This document shows positions 1 to 6,843 of a DNA stretch of 64,000 bases, piece after piece. The stretch is from positions 248,001 to 312,000 of the forward strand of contig NZ_SDHZ01000002.1 of assembly GCF_004118675.1 (NCBI RefSeq), read 5' to 3'. Position 1 is the first letter of the stretch; each line of letters starts with the position of its first letter. The notes beneath the pieces are model-generated. The model ran no database searches. It worked only from the letters and a program-made list of their open reading frames with translations, and was not told the DNA's origin. Both the position numbers and the translations under genes were made by a program. The DNA is from Filimonas effusa. Its GTDB lineage: Bacteria > Bacteroidota > Bacteroidia > Chitinophagales > Chitinophagaceae.

Positions 1-885
1 TGCCTTCTGACCGGGCTGAAGCAAGACTTTTTTATCAGCATATGGCGGTTTTCCCCTTAGGGCCACTTTACCATCCAGCAACGTAACAGCGAATGCATTG
101 TCGCCAGTATATGCCTGTATATTGAAACTGGTACCCAGTACAGCTATTTCGGCCCTATTGTCTGATTCTACAAAGAAAGGTTTGTTTTTCAATTGCGCCA
201 CTTCGAGATACGCCTCGCCTGAAATCTGAATACGTCTTTCTGTACCATCGAAAGTGGTGGGGTACCGGATGGTGCTGGCAGCATTCAACCATACCCTGGT
301 ACCATCAGACAACATCAGCTGAAACTGCCTGCCATTAGGCGTGCTAACCGTATTAAAAGCAGCAGTGCCGGCTGCGTTTGCATCGCCCTTATATTGCAGC
401 ATATTGTTCTCCAGGATAATCTGTGCACCACGTTCTGCTGCTATATGCCCGTTACCCAGGCTGTCGAGCACAATACGCCGTCCATCCGACAAAGTAAGAA
501 CAGCTCCATTGCCGCCAGGGAGGATCAGCTCTGTGGAGGAGAGTTCCCCGCCAGATTGCAGACGGGTATTGTAGAACCACCAGCAGGTGGCAACCAGTAC
601 CAAGAGGGCGGCCGCAGACAAACGCACCACCAGCGAACGGATACGTGCTTTTCGCCGGAGCAGTTGCATCTCCCGCTCTTCGCGGTAAATCCGCAATTGG
701 AGCCGATCGAGCCATTCCGGCTGGAATGAGGGTAATACGTCCATCGTAATCAATTGCTGGTAATCGTCAAATACATGGATGTACTCTTCTTCAGAAAGTT
801 CCTGAAGCCAGGCATACAATTCCTCTTTTTCCGTTTCGGAAATAGTATGATCGGCCATTTTCTGTAAAAGCGAGTGGTATTGCAT
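1..885 (-). CDS. FecR family anti-sigma factor (3' end outside window)
   Basis: Inner-membrane anti-sigma factor that relays a signal from an outer-membrane TonB receptor to a FecI-like sigma factor. I translated this open frame on the minus strand: 295 codons run from an ATG at 885 to the left edge without a stop. The N-terminus (MQYHSLLQKM) is the usual short cytoplasmic sigma-binding region, followed by one membrane span near residues 85-106 and a FecR domain with typical motifs: NTVSTPNGRQFQLMLSDGT, GEAYLEVA and VLGTSFNI. The C-terminal domain (usually DUF4974) lies beyond the window. A second in-frame ATG at 858 is possible, but the upstream start keeps the LLQK helix common in the family. 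The sigma gene lies 65 bp upstream on the same strand. A SusC/SusD pair would be expected further left; this is inference. Confidence 0.9.
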   Translation of the reverse strand, partial: MQYHSLLQKMADHTISETEKEELYAWLQELSEEEYIHVFDDYQQLITMDVLPSFQPEWLDRLQLRIYREEREMQLLRRKARIRSLVVRLSAAALLVLVATCWWFYNTRLQSGGELSSTELILPGGNGAVLTLSDGRRIVLDSLGNGHIAAERGAQIILENNMLQYKGDANAAGTAAFNTVSTPNGRQFQLMLSDGTRVWLNAASTIRYPTTFDGTERRIQISGEAYLEVAQLKNKPFFVESDNRAEIAVLGTSFNIQAYTGDNAFAVTLLDGKVALRGKPPYADKKVLLQPGQKA

Positions 886-950
886 ATCTGCAGCTTATAT
901 CTACCAGCCGTAGCCAAAAGAAAAGTGTGGACGTTTTCACGGATTTTTTT

Positions 951-1574
951 TCAGACAGCGGAACGCAAGAGCAAATATTTGCCACCTGCCAGCAACAATA
1001 GCGTAAACAGCGGCATCTGCTTTACGTCTTTCCTTACTACTTTAGATGCTATATACAGCTGTTTTACTACTACGGCTTTAGAGAGCCCTGTAATAGCAAC
1101 GATTTCACTGAGGGAATAATCATCTATGACCCTTAATGTGTAAATCAGCCGTTGCCGGTGAGGAAGGCGATCGATTGCCTTCATGGCAGCAGCGTACATT
1201 TCTTTGTATTCCAGCGGCTGATGGTCCGTTGCTGTCAGCGTACCGGAAGCCATTTTATTCTCTCTTCTGAGGGAAGCTGTCGCCTTTCGTTTCATATCCA
1301 CAACGAGGTTTCTTGCTATTTTTATCAAAAAGCCCTCAAACGAGTTGATATGAGGCAGCAGCTCTCTCTTAATCCAGATTTTAATAAAAGCTTCCTGGAT
1401 AATATTTTCAATATCTGCACCCGGGCAGAAAGGCAACAGCCGTTGCTGAAGCCTGGGCTGATAGTAGCGGTACAAAGCGGTAAAAGCCTCCATATCCCCG
1501 GCTGAGATCCGTACAAGCAGTAGTGCGTCTTTATCTGGAGGGTCGGCTGTCAAAATGAATGCTATTAACAGCAA
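951..1574 (-). CDS. ECF-type RNA polymerase sigma factor (FecI-like)
   Basis: Extracytoplasmic-function sigma-70 factor. Region 2 is seen around residues 30-95 (AFTALYRYYQPRLQQRL, then IIQEAFIKIWIKRE and FLIKIARNLVVD). Region 4 is at about 125-180 (AIDRLPHRQRLIYTLR, then YSLSEIVAITGLSKAVV). Length is about 200 residues, normal for Bacteroidota FecI relatives. The open frame contains no ATG before Met28. The likely start is a TTG at 1574, or another TTG at 1553; both keep the DKDALLLVRISAGD helix that belongs to region 2. The partner FecR follows 65 bp downstream, the usual sigma/anti-sigma order. The C-terminus ends in a hydrophobic tail (FTLLLLAGGKYLLLRSAV), seen in several Bacteroidota ECF factors; its purpose is unknown to me. 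Confidence 0.93.
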   Translation of the reverse strand: MLLIAFILTADPPDKDALLLVRISAGDMEAFTALYRYYQPRLQQRLLPFCPGADIENIIQEAFIKIWIKRELLPHINSFEGFLIKIARNLVVDMKRKATASLRRENKMASGTLTATDHQPLEYKEMYAAAMKAIDRLPHRQRLIYTLRVIDDYSLSEIVAITGLSKAVVVKQLYIASKVVRKDVKQMPLFTLLLLAGGKYLLLRSAV

Positions 1575-1654
1575 AGAAACAAAATTTGAGCGACTTCAAT
1601 TCACTGATGCATGGCCAGGGTTTAAGCAAGCCCTGCTTTAGGTTATTGGGGCGC

Positions 1655-2032
1655 TTAGCCATGTTTTTTATATGTTATTACTATTCTATAGCCATCCGGG
1701 TCTAACAGGGTGGTGCCATTGGCTAACCAGTAGGGGTTTTTAGGCTTAACCCCGGGTATCTGCAATTCTGCTGCCCGTTTGAGCAAATCGAGATAGGCTT
1801 CGTAATTATCTGCGTAAAATACGAGCAGGTCATCTTCGTCAACTGTATGAACCGGAGGTTCGTTGGACACGGTAAATTCCAGATGCCAGCCGGCATCTTT
1901 TAGTCCCAGAAAAACGCCATCATAGTTTTGATGATTTTTAAAGTCGCCGATTATTTCAAGTCCCAGCAGATTTGTGTAAAAGGTAATTATTGGTTGTAAT
2001 GACATCGTATGTCTTGCCACTCTTAAGATCAT
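1655..2032 (-). CDS. VOC family protein (glyoxalase/bleomycin-resistance fold)
   Basis: A 125-residue protein of the vicinal oxygen chelate superfamily. The N-terminal strand-helix RVARHTMSLQPIITFYTNLL, the GVFLGLKDAGWHLEFT strand pair and the closing TTLLDPDGYRIVITYKK strand are the usual paired beta-alpha-beta-beta-beta modules of a single-chain VOC protein. His8 and the WHLEFT glutamate sit where metal ligands lie in glyoxalase-like members, but substrate and metal cannot be read from the sequence. The start at Met1 is kept because the RVARHT strand is needed for the fold; Met10 would cut it. It stands alone, 80 bp upstream of the sigma gene on the same strand, so it could be co-transcribed with it, though no functional link is evident. 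Confidence 0.85.
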   Translation of the reverse strand: MILRVARHTMSLQPIITFYTNLLGLEIIGDFKNHQNYDGVFLGLKDAGWHLEFTVSNEPPVHTVDEDDLLVFYADNYEAYLDLLKRAAELQIPGVKPKNPYWLANGTTLLDPDGYRIVITYKKHG

Positions 2033-2095
2033 AGTCAGACTTTATTGCAAATTAAGATACATTGCCCTTGAATTTTAAACCCAAACTCTTAAACC

Positions 2096-2435
2096 ATGAA
2101 AAAAAACAATCAGTCTGCTGGCGTTTACCTTTATTTATCTGAACAATTTGTTTTGCCAGACCACTGTGGGAACATTGCAGACAGTTACAGAAAACGGGAA
2201 TACGACGACAAAGGATATTTATGCGGCGCAATACTTTTCGGAAGGCACTACTGCTGGTTTCAGCTTCAGAGATCGTGATCTTTCCGGAAAAAGCTGGTCA
2301 TTGTATGCACAGGGAGGAGCTATGAAATTTACCAACCAGGCTAATGGGAATATCATATCCTTTCTATCAGGTATGCGCGCTAAAAATCGTGCAGCCACTG
2401 ATTTGCTCCATTTCGTTTTGTTCATACTTAGTTAG
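2096..2435 (+). pseudogene. Broken secreted tail-fibre-like gene (frameshift in signal peptide, 3' truncated)
   Basis: The ATG at 2096 is followed by a run of eight A. As written, the frame gives a meaningless 60-residue peptide. With one A fewer, the same DNA encodes a clean signal peptide (MKKTISLLAFTFIYLNNLFC) running straight into the open frame beginning TTVGTLQTVTENGNTTTKD. That frame continues with FSFRDRDLSGKSWSLYAQGG, which resembles the N-terminal part of long secreted Bacteroidota proteins with phage tail-fibre-like repeats. After NGNIISF, at about 2366, the similarity to that style stops and the frame simply reads antisense through the end of the neighbouring gene. I call it a remnant with a frameshift and a lost 3' part. 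A sequencing error in the A tract could account for the frameshift, but not for the truncation. Confidence 0.6.
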
Positions 2436-2972
2436 CTTTAAAGCATGACTCCGGAATTTCAAAAATTCTCTGATAGCCTGGTGAGAATAAAACAATTCCG
2501 CCACCATATTTCCCAGATACCTGCCCGACTTTCTTAAAAGTTTGTCAGTTGCTTTGCGATATGCTTCCGACGACATTTCTTTCCTCCTTAGAGAATAAGC
2601 AATTTTAATTCCATTACTTCTATTCTCTATAGGATATTCACTTATCATTTTCACACAAACGATATAGTCGGGATATTCACCTGAAGCATTCACCAGTTGT
2701 ACCCTTTCAAGAAAACCGGCAAGATGCGCGCGAAGCGTTTCAACACGGTAATACTTATTGTATTTTTTAATTGATAACAAATTACCCCGTATTGTTTGTT
2801 GCCACAATCCATTAACCTCCGATTTTTCGAGCAGTCCCTGTTTTTCCAGGCAACTTAATACATCATCAGCAGCCTTATTATCCATTTGCAAGACCTGGCA
2901 TATATCATCTTTTGACACCAGCCCGGCCTTAGTCTTTTTAAGCAGTTTAGCTATTTCCTTCTGACTAATCAT
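2367..2972 (-). CDS. Winged-helix protein with a probable degenerate nucleotidyltransferase domain
   Basis: A 201-residue protein. Residues 1-60 look like a winged helix-turn-helix: QKEIAKLLKKTKAGLVSKDD, then a recognition-type helix and a wing ending LLEKSEVNGLWQQT. Residues about 75-190 follow the layout of wHTH-linked Pol-beta-type nucleotidyltransferases: a helix with LAGFLERVQLVNA, then strands where active members carry a GS motif and a D-x-D. Here the corresponding stretches read KMISEYPIEN and RSNGIKIAYSL, so the catalytic residues appear to be missing. If this is right, it is a pseudo-enzyme, perhaps a DNA-binding regulator. The C-terminus ends exactly at the break in the tail-fibre pseudogene and may itself be cut. 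The gene is AT-rich and diverges, 12 bp apart, from the first small peptide gene. The family assignment is inferred from the motif layout only. Confidence 0.55.
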   Translation of the reverse strand: MISQKEIAKLLKKTKAGLVSKDDICQVLQMDNKAADDVLSCLEKQGLLEKSEVNGLWQQTIRGNLLSIKKYNKYYRVETLRAHLAGFLERVQLVNASGEYPDYIVCVKMISEYPIENRSNGIKIAYSLRRKEMSSEAYRKATDKLLRKSGRYLGNMVAELFYSHQAIREFLKFRSHALKLTKYEQNEMEQISGCTIFSAHT

Positions 2973-2980
2973 TATATTTG
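2973..2980 (+). promoter_or_regulatory. Putative -7 promoter element before the first small peptide gene
   Basis: The octamer TATATTTG fits the Bacteroidota -7 consensus TAnnTTTG exactly and lies 4 bp before the ATG at 2985. The same octamer within the same flanking bases (CATTATATTTGGA) recurs at 4428-4435 before the paralogous peptide. I do not see a clear TTG at the -33 position. If used, the transcript would start at or next to the start codon. Confidence 0.45.
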
Positions 2981-2984
2981 GAGT

Positions 2985-3083
2985 ATGAATACTATAGATA
3001 TTTTTTTGGGCATCGGAACAAATATCCTGTCCAGCTACATCTACGAAAAGGTAGCGAATTTTCTAAAAAATATCTGTTTTTAG
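2985..3083 (+). CDS. Small membrane peptide, copy 1 (32 residues)
   Basis: A short open frame: MNTIDIFLGIGTNILSSYIY followed by EKVANFLKNICF and a stop. It has one hydrophobic or amphipathic helix (IDIFLGIGTNIL) and a basic, aromatic tail. The reason to believe it is real is the paralogue at 4443-4544, with matching residues at many positions (M-x-T-I, G, NILS, Y, K, F, K) and conserved DNA both upstream (CATTATATTTGGA) and just after the stop (TTTAAAAGAGG). The gene starts 12 bp from the divergent wHTH gene. Function is unknown. Short peptides of this shape occur as type I toxins, as small membrane proteins, or as the N-terminal helices of larger defence proteins; nothing here decides between them. 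Confidence 0.5.
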   Translation: MNTIDIFLGIGTNILSSYIYEKVANFLKNICF

Positions 3084-3249
3084 TTTAAAAGAGGCACAAG
3101 GTCGGTGACTTATTCGGAGAGAGGCAAAACACAACTAAACAGCCTGTTACATTTTACAAAATCATATATTATTTCTATTTTGCGTGTACACTGAAGTAGT
3201 TTTTAAAACCCAGTTCAACACAACCAGCTAACTATCAAAACCTTACACT

Positions 3250-4410
3250 ATGGATTCAGCAGAGCTTGCCGCATTCCTGTTTCAGCAAATAGAAGAAACC
3301 ATTGGTTTTAAGCAGTATGTAAGCACAGTTAACATTTCTTACGACCATGGCAATACTTACGGGAATGAATATATCCAGGTGATCTATAGAGTTACGGGCA
3401 ATGATCAATTTGAACAACTACCTTTTAATGAGCGGAATAGTATGTTTCAGATGGCTTCGACCTATGTGTTTACGCTAGCGACCAACAGGAAAAGGTTTGA
3501 GGAGAAAGAGAAGCTGTGGCGCATTATTGCGTTCAGATACATTTATGAGAGTCTTATGTCGTATGCTGCATTAAAGCTGGAGAAACATCTTGACCCGGAA
3601 AGCGTAGTTATCAAGATAAAAGGAATCGATCTCTGGCCTATGAGCAATTATGCGGAAAAGTTTTTCCTTACAGATACAACAGACCGGTATAGCAATGCGA
3701 TGCTTTCGGATTTCGACATAGACATCGTTCAATGGAACAAGCTGCATGAACTGGCGAACAACTCTAAGAAAATATATGATAAAGAGAAAAAAAGATTTAC
3801 GATAACTGCAGCGGAAATAACAAGCATATCGTATCTGAATTCAAACTCTGTTTACGCAACACTTTTGCGTTACAACGTGCCTATTAAAATCAAGGGAGTT
3901 AAAACCATAGATGCAACCTATATACATACACTTAAACTAACAGAAGCCTTAAAAAAAGAAATGAATGCCGGCGACTGGGCGATCTGCCGTCCATCTGTTT
4001 GTGAAAGGATACTGACTTATTTGTATGACCACTACCTATTATCCGAAAAAGAAAGTATTATCAATCACCAGCAATCCGAGTATTTAAAAAATTTTGCTGT
4101 TCAAGAGGGGGACATTGTACAATTACAGGACAAACGTATTGTTGTTGTATGCTCTGTATTCTTTGATTCGAATCATTCGGCGAATCTGAAGTATGTTAAT
4201 TTAAAGACCAATCTGGAGACCGGTGAGCGAACGAGGGTTATAGAAATAGGGAAGGCACTTTATCATCTCAAAAGGAAAGATTTCCTGGATTTTATGAGCA
4301 GCATAGCTGTCAAGCATTTGTCTATCCTGGATAAATGGATGGCTAAAAGAAAAACAAAACTGATGTTTTCGCCATTTGAGCCTGATCTGGTAAAGGGGCT
4401 TCCTCATTAA
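3250..4410 (+). CDS. Unknown protein, 386 residues, in the AT-rich accessory islet
   Basis: I do not recognise this family. The protein is soluble-looking, with no signal peptide and no membrane span. It is rich in Tyr, Lys, Ile and Asn, fitting the AT-rich DNA. The N-terminal third mixes helices and strands (FKQYVSTVNISYDHGNTYGN). A middle stretch at about 185-260 (ITAAEITSISYLNSNSVYAT) could be a helical DNA- or RNA-binding part. Residues about 285-345 look like a beta barrel or SH3-like unit (VQEGDIVQLQDKRIVVVCSV). The start at 3250 has a 167-bp leader after copy 1 of the small peptide, and copy 2 follows 32 bp after its stop. The position between two paralogous peptides suggests one functional unit, but no role can be assigned from the sequence. 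Confidence 0.75.
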   Translation: MDSAELAAFLFQQIEETIGFKQYVSTVNISYDHGNTYGNEYIQVIYRVTGNDQFEQLPFNERNSMFQMASTYVFTLATNRKRFEEKEKLWRIIAFRYIYESLMSYAALKLEKHLDPESVVIKIKGIDLWPMSNYAEKFFLTDTTDRYSNAMLSDFDIDIVQWNKLHELANNSKKIYDKEKKRFTITAAEITSISYLNSNSVYATLLRYNVPIKIKGVKTIDATYIHTLKLTEALKKEMNAGDWAICRPSVCERILTYLYDHYLLSEKESIINHQQSEYLKNFAVQEGDIVQLQDKRIVVVCSVFFDSNHSANLKYVNLKTNLETGERTRVIEIGKALYHLKRKDFLDFMSSIAVKHLSILDKWMAKRKTKLMFSPFEPDLVKGLPH

Positions 4411-4427
4411 ATACGCTCCAAATTCAT

Positions 4428-4435
4428 TATATTTG
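4428..4435 (+). promoter_or_regulatory. Putative -7 promoter element before the second small peptide gene
   Basis: TATATTTG, identical to the octamer at 2973-2980 and within a shared CATTATATTTGGA block, lies 7 bp before the ATG at 4443. It fits TAnnTTTG. It may equally have been preserved as part of a duplicated unit rather than for its promoter role. Confidence 0.4.
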
Positions 4436-4442
4436 GACTACT

Positions 4443-4544
4443 ATGAGCACTATAGAATTAATTATTGGCGTTCTTCTGAACATTCTCTCCGGCTTTTTTT
4501 ATGACAAGATCAAAGCCTTCATTAAAAAAATACCTTCTTTCTGA
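4443..4544 (+). CDS. Small membrane peptide, copy 2 (33 residues)
   Basis: The open frame MSTIELIIGVLLNILSGFFY continues DKIKAFIKKIPSF to a TGA. One strong hydrophobic helix (IELIIGVLLNILSGFF) is followed by a basic amphipathic tail. It parallels copy 1 at 2985-3083 residue by residue: M-(N/S)-T-I-(D/E), N-I-L-S, Y-(E/D)-K-(V/I), F-(L/I)-K-(N/K). Upstream DNA and the eleven bases TTTAAAAGAGG after the stop are also shared. It starts 32 bp after the 386-residue gene, so it could be read from the same transcript or from its own -7 box. Function is unknown; a small membrane-active peptide is the plainest reading. Confidence 0.5.
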   Translation: MSTIELIIGVLLNILSGFFYDKIKAFIKKIPSF

Positions 4545-4925
4545 TTTAAAAGAGGATTCGAACCGGCACTCCTTCCTGCCAGACCTACCTGCTTCATAAT
4601 CAACCTTTTATTGACAGCCTATTTTTAACCAGCTATATTATTTTGCGGAACATTCATTTCCTTCTGTAAATCTCTAAAAACATAACCTATTAAGAAAGAG
4701 TAATTTATGCAGTAATTCTACGATTGAGATGTTGCAGTTCCTCACCTATCAGGCAGTCACTCCTTTTTAACATTATGATATACAAATCATTATAAAGCAA
4801 TTTCAATTCAGTCTCCGCACATAACGCTGGCACCTTCGTATACAGACCAATGCTTGCTGACAGATCTTAACTTATTCAGAAACAATTATATCTGCCGGCA
4901 TTTGCGGGGAGGGTAACGTGGAATT
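4545..4925. other. Gene-free AT-rich stretch before the helicase
   Basis: About 380 bp without a convincing gene. It holds the tail of the second duplicated unit (TTTAAAAGAGG), a short string resembling a tRNA T-arm (GGATTCGAACCGG, near 4554) with no cloverleaf around it, and at the end a TTTG at 4901. I see no terminator hairpin after the 386-residue gene or copy 2 of the peptide. Confidence 0.6.
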
Positions 4926-4929
4926 ATGA

Positions 4930-4937
4930 TAGCTTTG
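4930..4937 (+). promoter_or_regulatory. Putative -7 promoter element of the helicase gene
   Basis: TAGCTTTG fits the TAnnTTTG consensus and lies 12 bp before the ATG at 4950. A TTTG at 4901-4904 could be the -33 box, but the 25-bp spacing is longer than usual. The element falls inside the longer open frame starting at 4926, which supports the downstream start. Confidence 0.4.
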
Positions 4938-4949
4938 CACAAAAAAAGT

Positions 4950-6095
4950 ATGTCTTTCACTTCCCTTGGCTTATCTGCATTTTTACTTAAGGCGCTCGAC
5001 GAACAGCAGTATAAGGCACCCTATCCGGTGCAGGAACAGGCAATTCCGGCGTTGTTAAAGGGGAAGGATGTTTTGGGTATATCCAAAACGGGATCGGGCA
5101 AAACAGCAGGTTATTTGCTGCCGATACTGGAGTTGCTCAGCAAAAACAAGATAGAGAAAAGGGACCGTCATGTACGGGTTTTAATAATGGTTCCCACCCG
5201 GGAGCTGGCTATCCAGGTAAATGATTCGTTTGGGCGGTTTAGCCATCATCTGCCGCAGCAAATAAAAACCATGGCTGTTTATGGCGGCGTTTCTATTAAT
5301 CCGCAGATGATGGCGCTTCATGGTACTGATATTTTGATTGCTACCCCCGGAAGGTTGCTGGACCTGATGCATTCAAATGCGGTGCATTTATCGCAGGTGG
5401 AAATACTGGTCCTGGATGAGGCGGATAAGCTGCTTCATTTGGGTTTCAAAGAGGAGATGGATAAGATCTTTTCGTTTCTGCCTTCCAAACGTCAGAATGT
5501 TCTTTTTTCTGCAACTACCACCGATGACATCAATGATATGCAAAAGCTATTGCTGCATCAACCGGTGAAAATTGAAATTGCAGCTGAGGAGCATGATATA
5601 GATGCCATAGAACAACTGGCTTATCATGTAACAGCAGACCGCAAAGGACCCTTTTTGCGTTACCTGATCAAAAATGAGGATATGCAGCAGGTGCTGGTGT
5701 TTACTTCGGCTGTAAGAACGGCAGACAATCTTACGGGCAAACTGATTAAGAATGGCATTCATGCGGCATCGCTGCATGGGCATTTGAGTCAATCGGCGCG
5801 CATTAATACGTTGCAACGCTTCAAGGAGGGGAAGCTACGTGTGTTGGTAGCTTCTGATCTTGCTTCGCGTGGCATTGACATACAGGAGCTGCCTGTAGTG
5901 ATCAATTATGAGCTACCGCGGTCGCCAAAGGATTATATTCATCGCATCGGGCGCACGGGAAGGGCAGATGCGTCGGGAAGAGCTATTTCATTGATCTGTC
6001 CTGAAGACCAGCATCATTTTGGGATCATTCAGAAAAAGATGGGCAAAAAAGTGGAGACCAGGGAGAGCGATGCTATTAACCTGCATGGATATTAA
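4950..6095 (+). CDS. DEAD-box ATP-dependent RNA helicase (RhlE-like)
   Basis: Cytoplasmic RNA helicase that remodels RNA duplexes, as in ribosome assembly, RNA decay or cold adaptation. In order: Q motif with FTSLGL and PYPVQEQAIP; motif I SKTGSGKTA; Ia PTRELAIQV; Ib TPGRLLDL; II LDEADKLL; III FSATTTDD; IV VLVFTSAVR; V LVASDLASRGIDI; VI HRIGRTGRA. Motif I has Ser-Lys where most RhlE proteins have Ala-Gln or Ala-Pro. The protein ends soon after motif VI, without the basic C-terminal tail of many RhlE proteins. I chose the ATG at 4950 (MSFTSLGLS) because it places the Q-motif phenylalanine at the usual distance and a -7 box lies before it; an ATG at 4926 would add eight residues. It is convergent with the lipoprotein at 6113. 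Confidence 0.95.
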   Translation: MSFTSLGLSAFLLKALDEQQYKAPYPVQEQAIPALLKGKDVLGISKTGSGKTAGYLLPILELLSKNKIEKRDRHVRVLIMVPTRELAIQVNDSFGRFSHHLPQQIKTMAVYGGVSINPQMMALHGTDILIATPGRLLDLMHSNAVHLSQVEILVLDEADKLLHLGFKEEMDKIFSFLPSKRQNVLFSATTTDDINDMQKLLLHQPVKIEIAAEEHDIDAIEQLAYHVTADRKGPFLRYLIKNEDMQQVLVFTSAVRTADNLTGKLIKNGIHAASLHGHLSQSARINTLQRFKEGKLRVLVASDLASRGIDIQELPVVINYELPRSPKDYIHRIGRTGRADASGRAISLICPEDQHHFGIIQKKMGKKVETRESDAINLHGY

Positions 6096-6112
6096 AACTA
6101 CTTAGCTTGTTG

Positions 6113-6511
6113 TTAGTAAGACTGTTTACCCTGGCGGGAGAATTTTTCGCCACTGGGACCGCCACACCAGGGCCAGCCATGGAAATATGTAAGCGTTCCG
6201 GATGTCAATTCCTGGATTGCAAGCAATTTTACTGTTGGTTTCAGGTTGTGTGATAGTCTTACAGTATCGTTGGTAACCATTTCGTAGCGGTTATATAAAT
6301 TGTTCCTGGTATCGTTATATTCACCCGAGGGAGTAAATGTAATTGTCGCCTCATCCTGAGCGGCTATAAACCGGCCGGAGCCATCGCCCGGATCGTTGCG
6401 GGTTTCGATTAGTTTCCAAGAACCTACTATTGAATTTGTGGAATACTGCTCTTTCTCTTTAGCGCAAGAAAGCAGCAGGAAGGCAGCCAGCATGATGTAT
6501 AATAATTTCAT
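6113..6511 (-). CDS. Lipocalin-like lipoprotein
   Basis: A 132-residue lipoprotein. The signal peptide ends in the lipobox FLLLSC, with Cys16 as the lipid-modified residue. The mature part (IVGSWKLIETRNDPGDGSGR, then ATITFTPSGEY) has the typical opening of small lipocalin-like proteins common in Bacteroidota, where GSW starts strand A of the barrel. The C-terminus has two cysteines counting the WCGG motif, which is unusual but not diagnostic. It probably sits on the outer membrane, facing the periplasm or the outside. Function is unknown. It is convergent with the helicase gene, with 17 bp between stops. Confidence 0.75.
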   Translation of the reverse strand: MKLLYIMLAAFLLLSCAKEKEQYSTNSIVGSWKLIETRNDPGDGSGRFIAAQDEATITFTPSGEYNDTRNNLYNRYEMVTNDTVRLSHNLKPTVKLLAIQELTSGTLTYFHGWPWCGGPSGEKFSRQGKQSY

Positions 6512-6707
6512 GGCACTTGTTTAGGGTTTTGATCATTGATCTGCCGGTATCGTTGCGTTGGGACAGAAATTTAGTAATTGCGTCTGTGAGCGTGGTCAAG
6601 GGCGGGAGGGTAAAGGCGGCAGATGATGCTACCGGCTTTGGTCTTGATGCTGGCATTTCGTAGGCTTTCGTAATACAGATTGACCTAGTGACTGACAGCA
6701 TTAGCGA

Positions 6708-6824
6708 ATGGTATTAGATGACCAGCGCTTTGCTTACGCATGTTAAGAAGGACTTTTTGCAGGTAACGTGTTCAAATATTATCAGCGCTATATTCCTGAT
6801 GTTGTAGAAACCGGGGCTGCCTAA
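6708..6824 (+). pseudogene. Possible C-terminal coding remnant with an internal stop
   Basis: Reading from the ATG at 6708, the frame gives MVLDDQRFAYAC, a TAA, then EGLFAGNVFKYYQRYIPD and VVETGAA before a second stop. The stretch after the internal stop looks like genuine protein sequence rather than chance, but I do not recognise it. No intact upstream part is present. It lies in a 950-bp decayed region between the lipoprotein and the ABC operon. Confidence 0.25.
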
Positions 6825-6843
6825 ACAAATAATCCGATTAGAG

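Noticed and set aside
4551-4570. tRNA T-arm-like string GGATTCGAACCGG
   Set aside because: Neither strand gives a cloverleaf: the T-stem does not pair, and no anticodon arm or acceptor stem is found around it. It might be an attachment-site scar, but nothing supports that.
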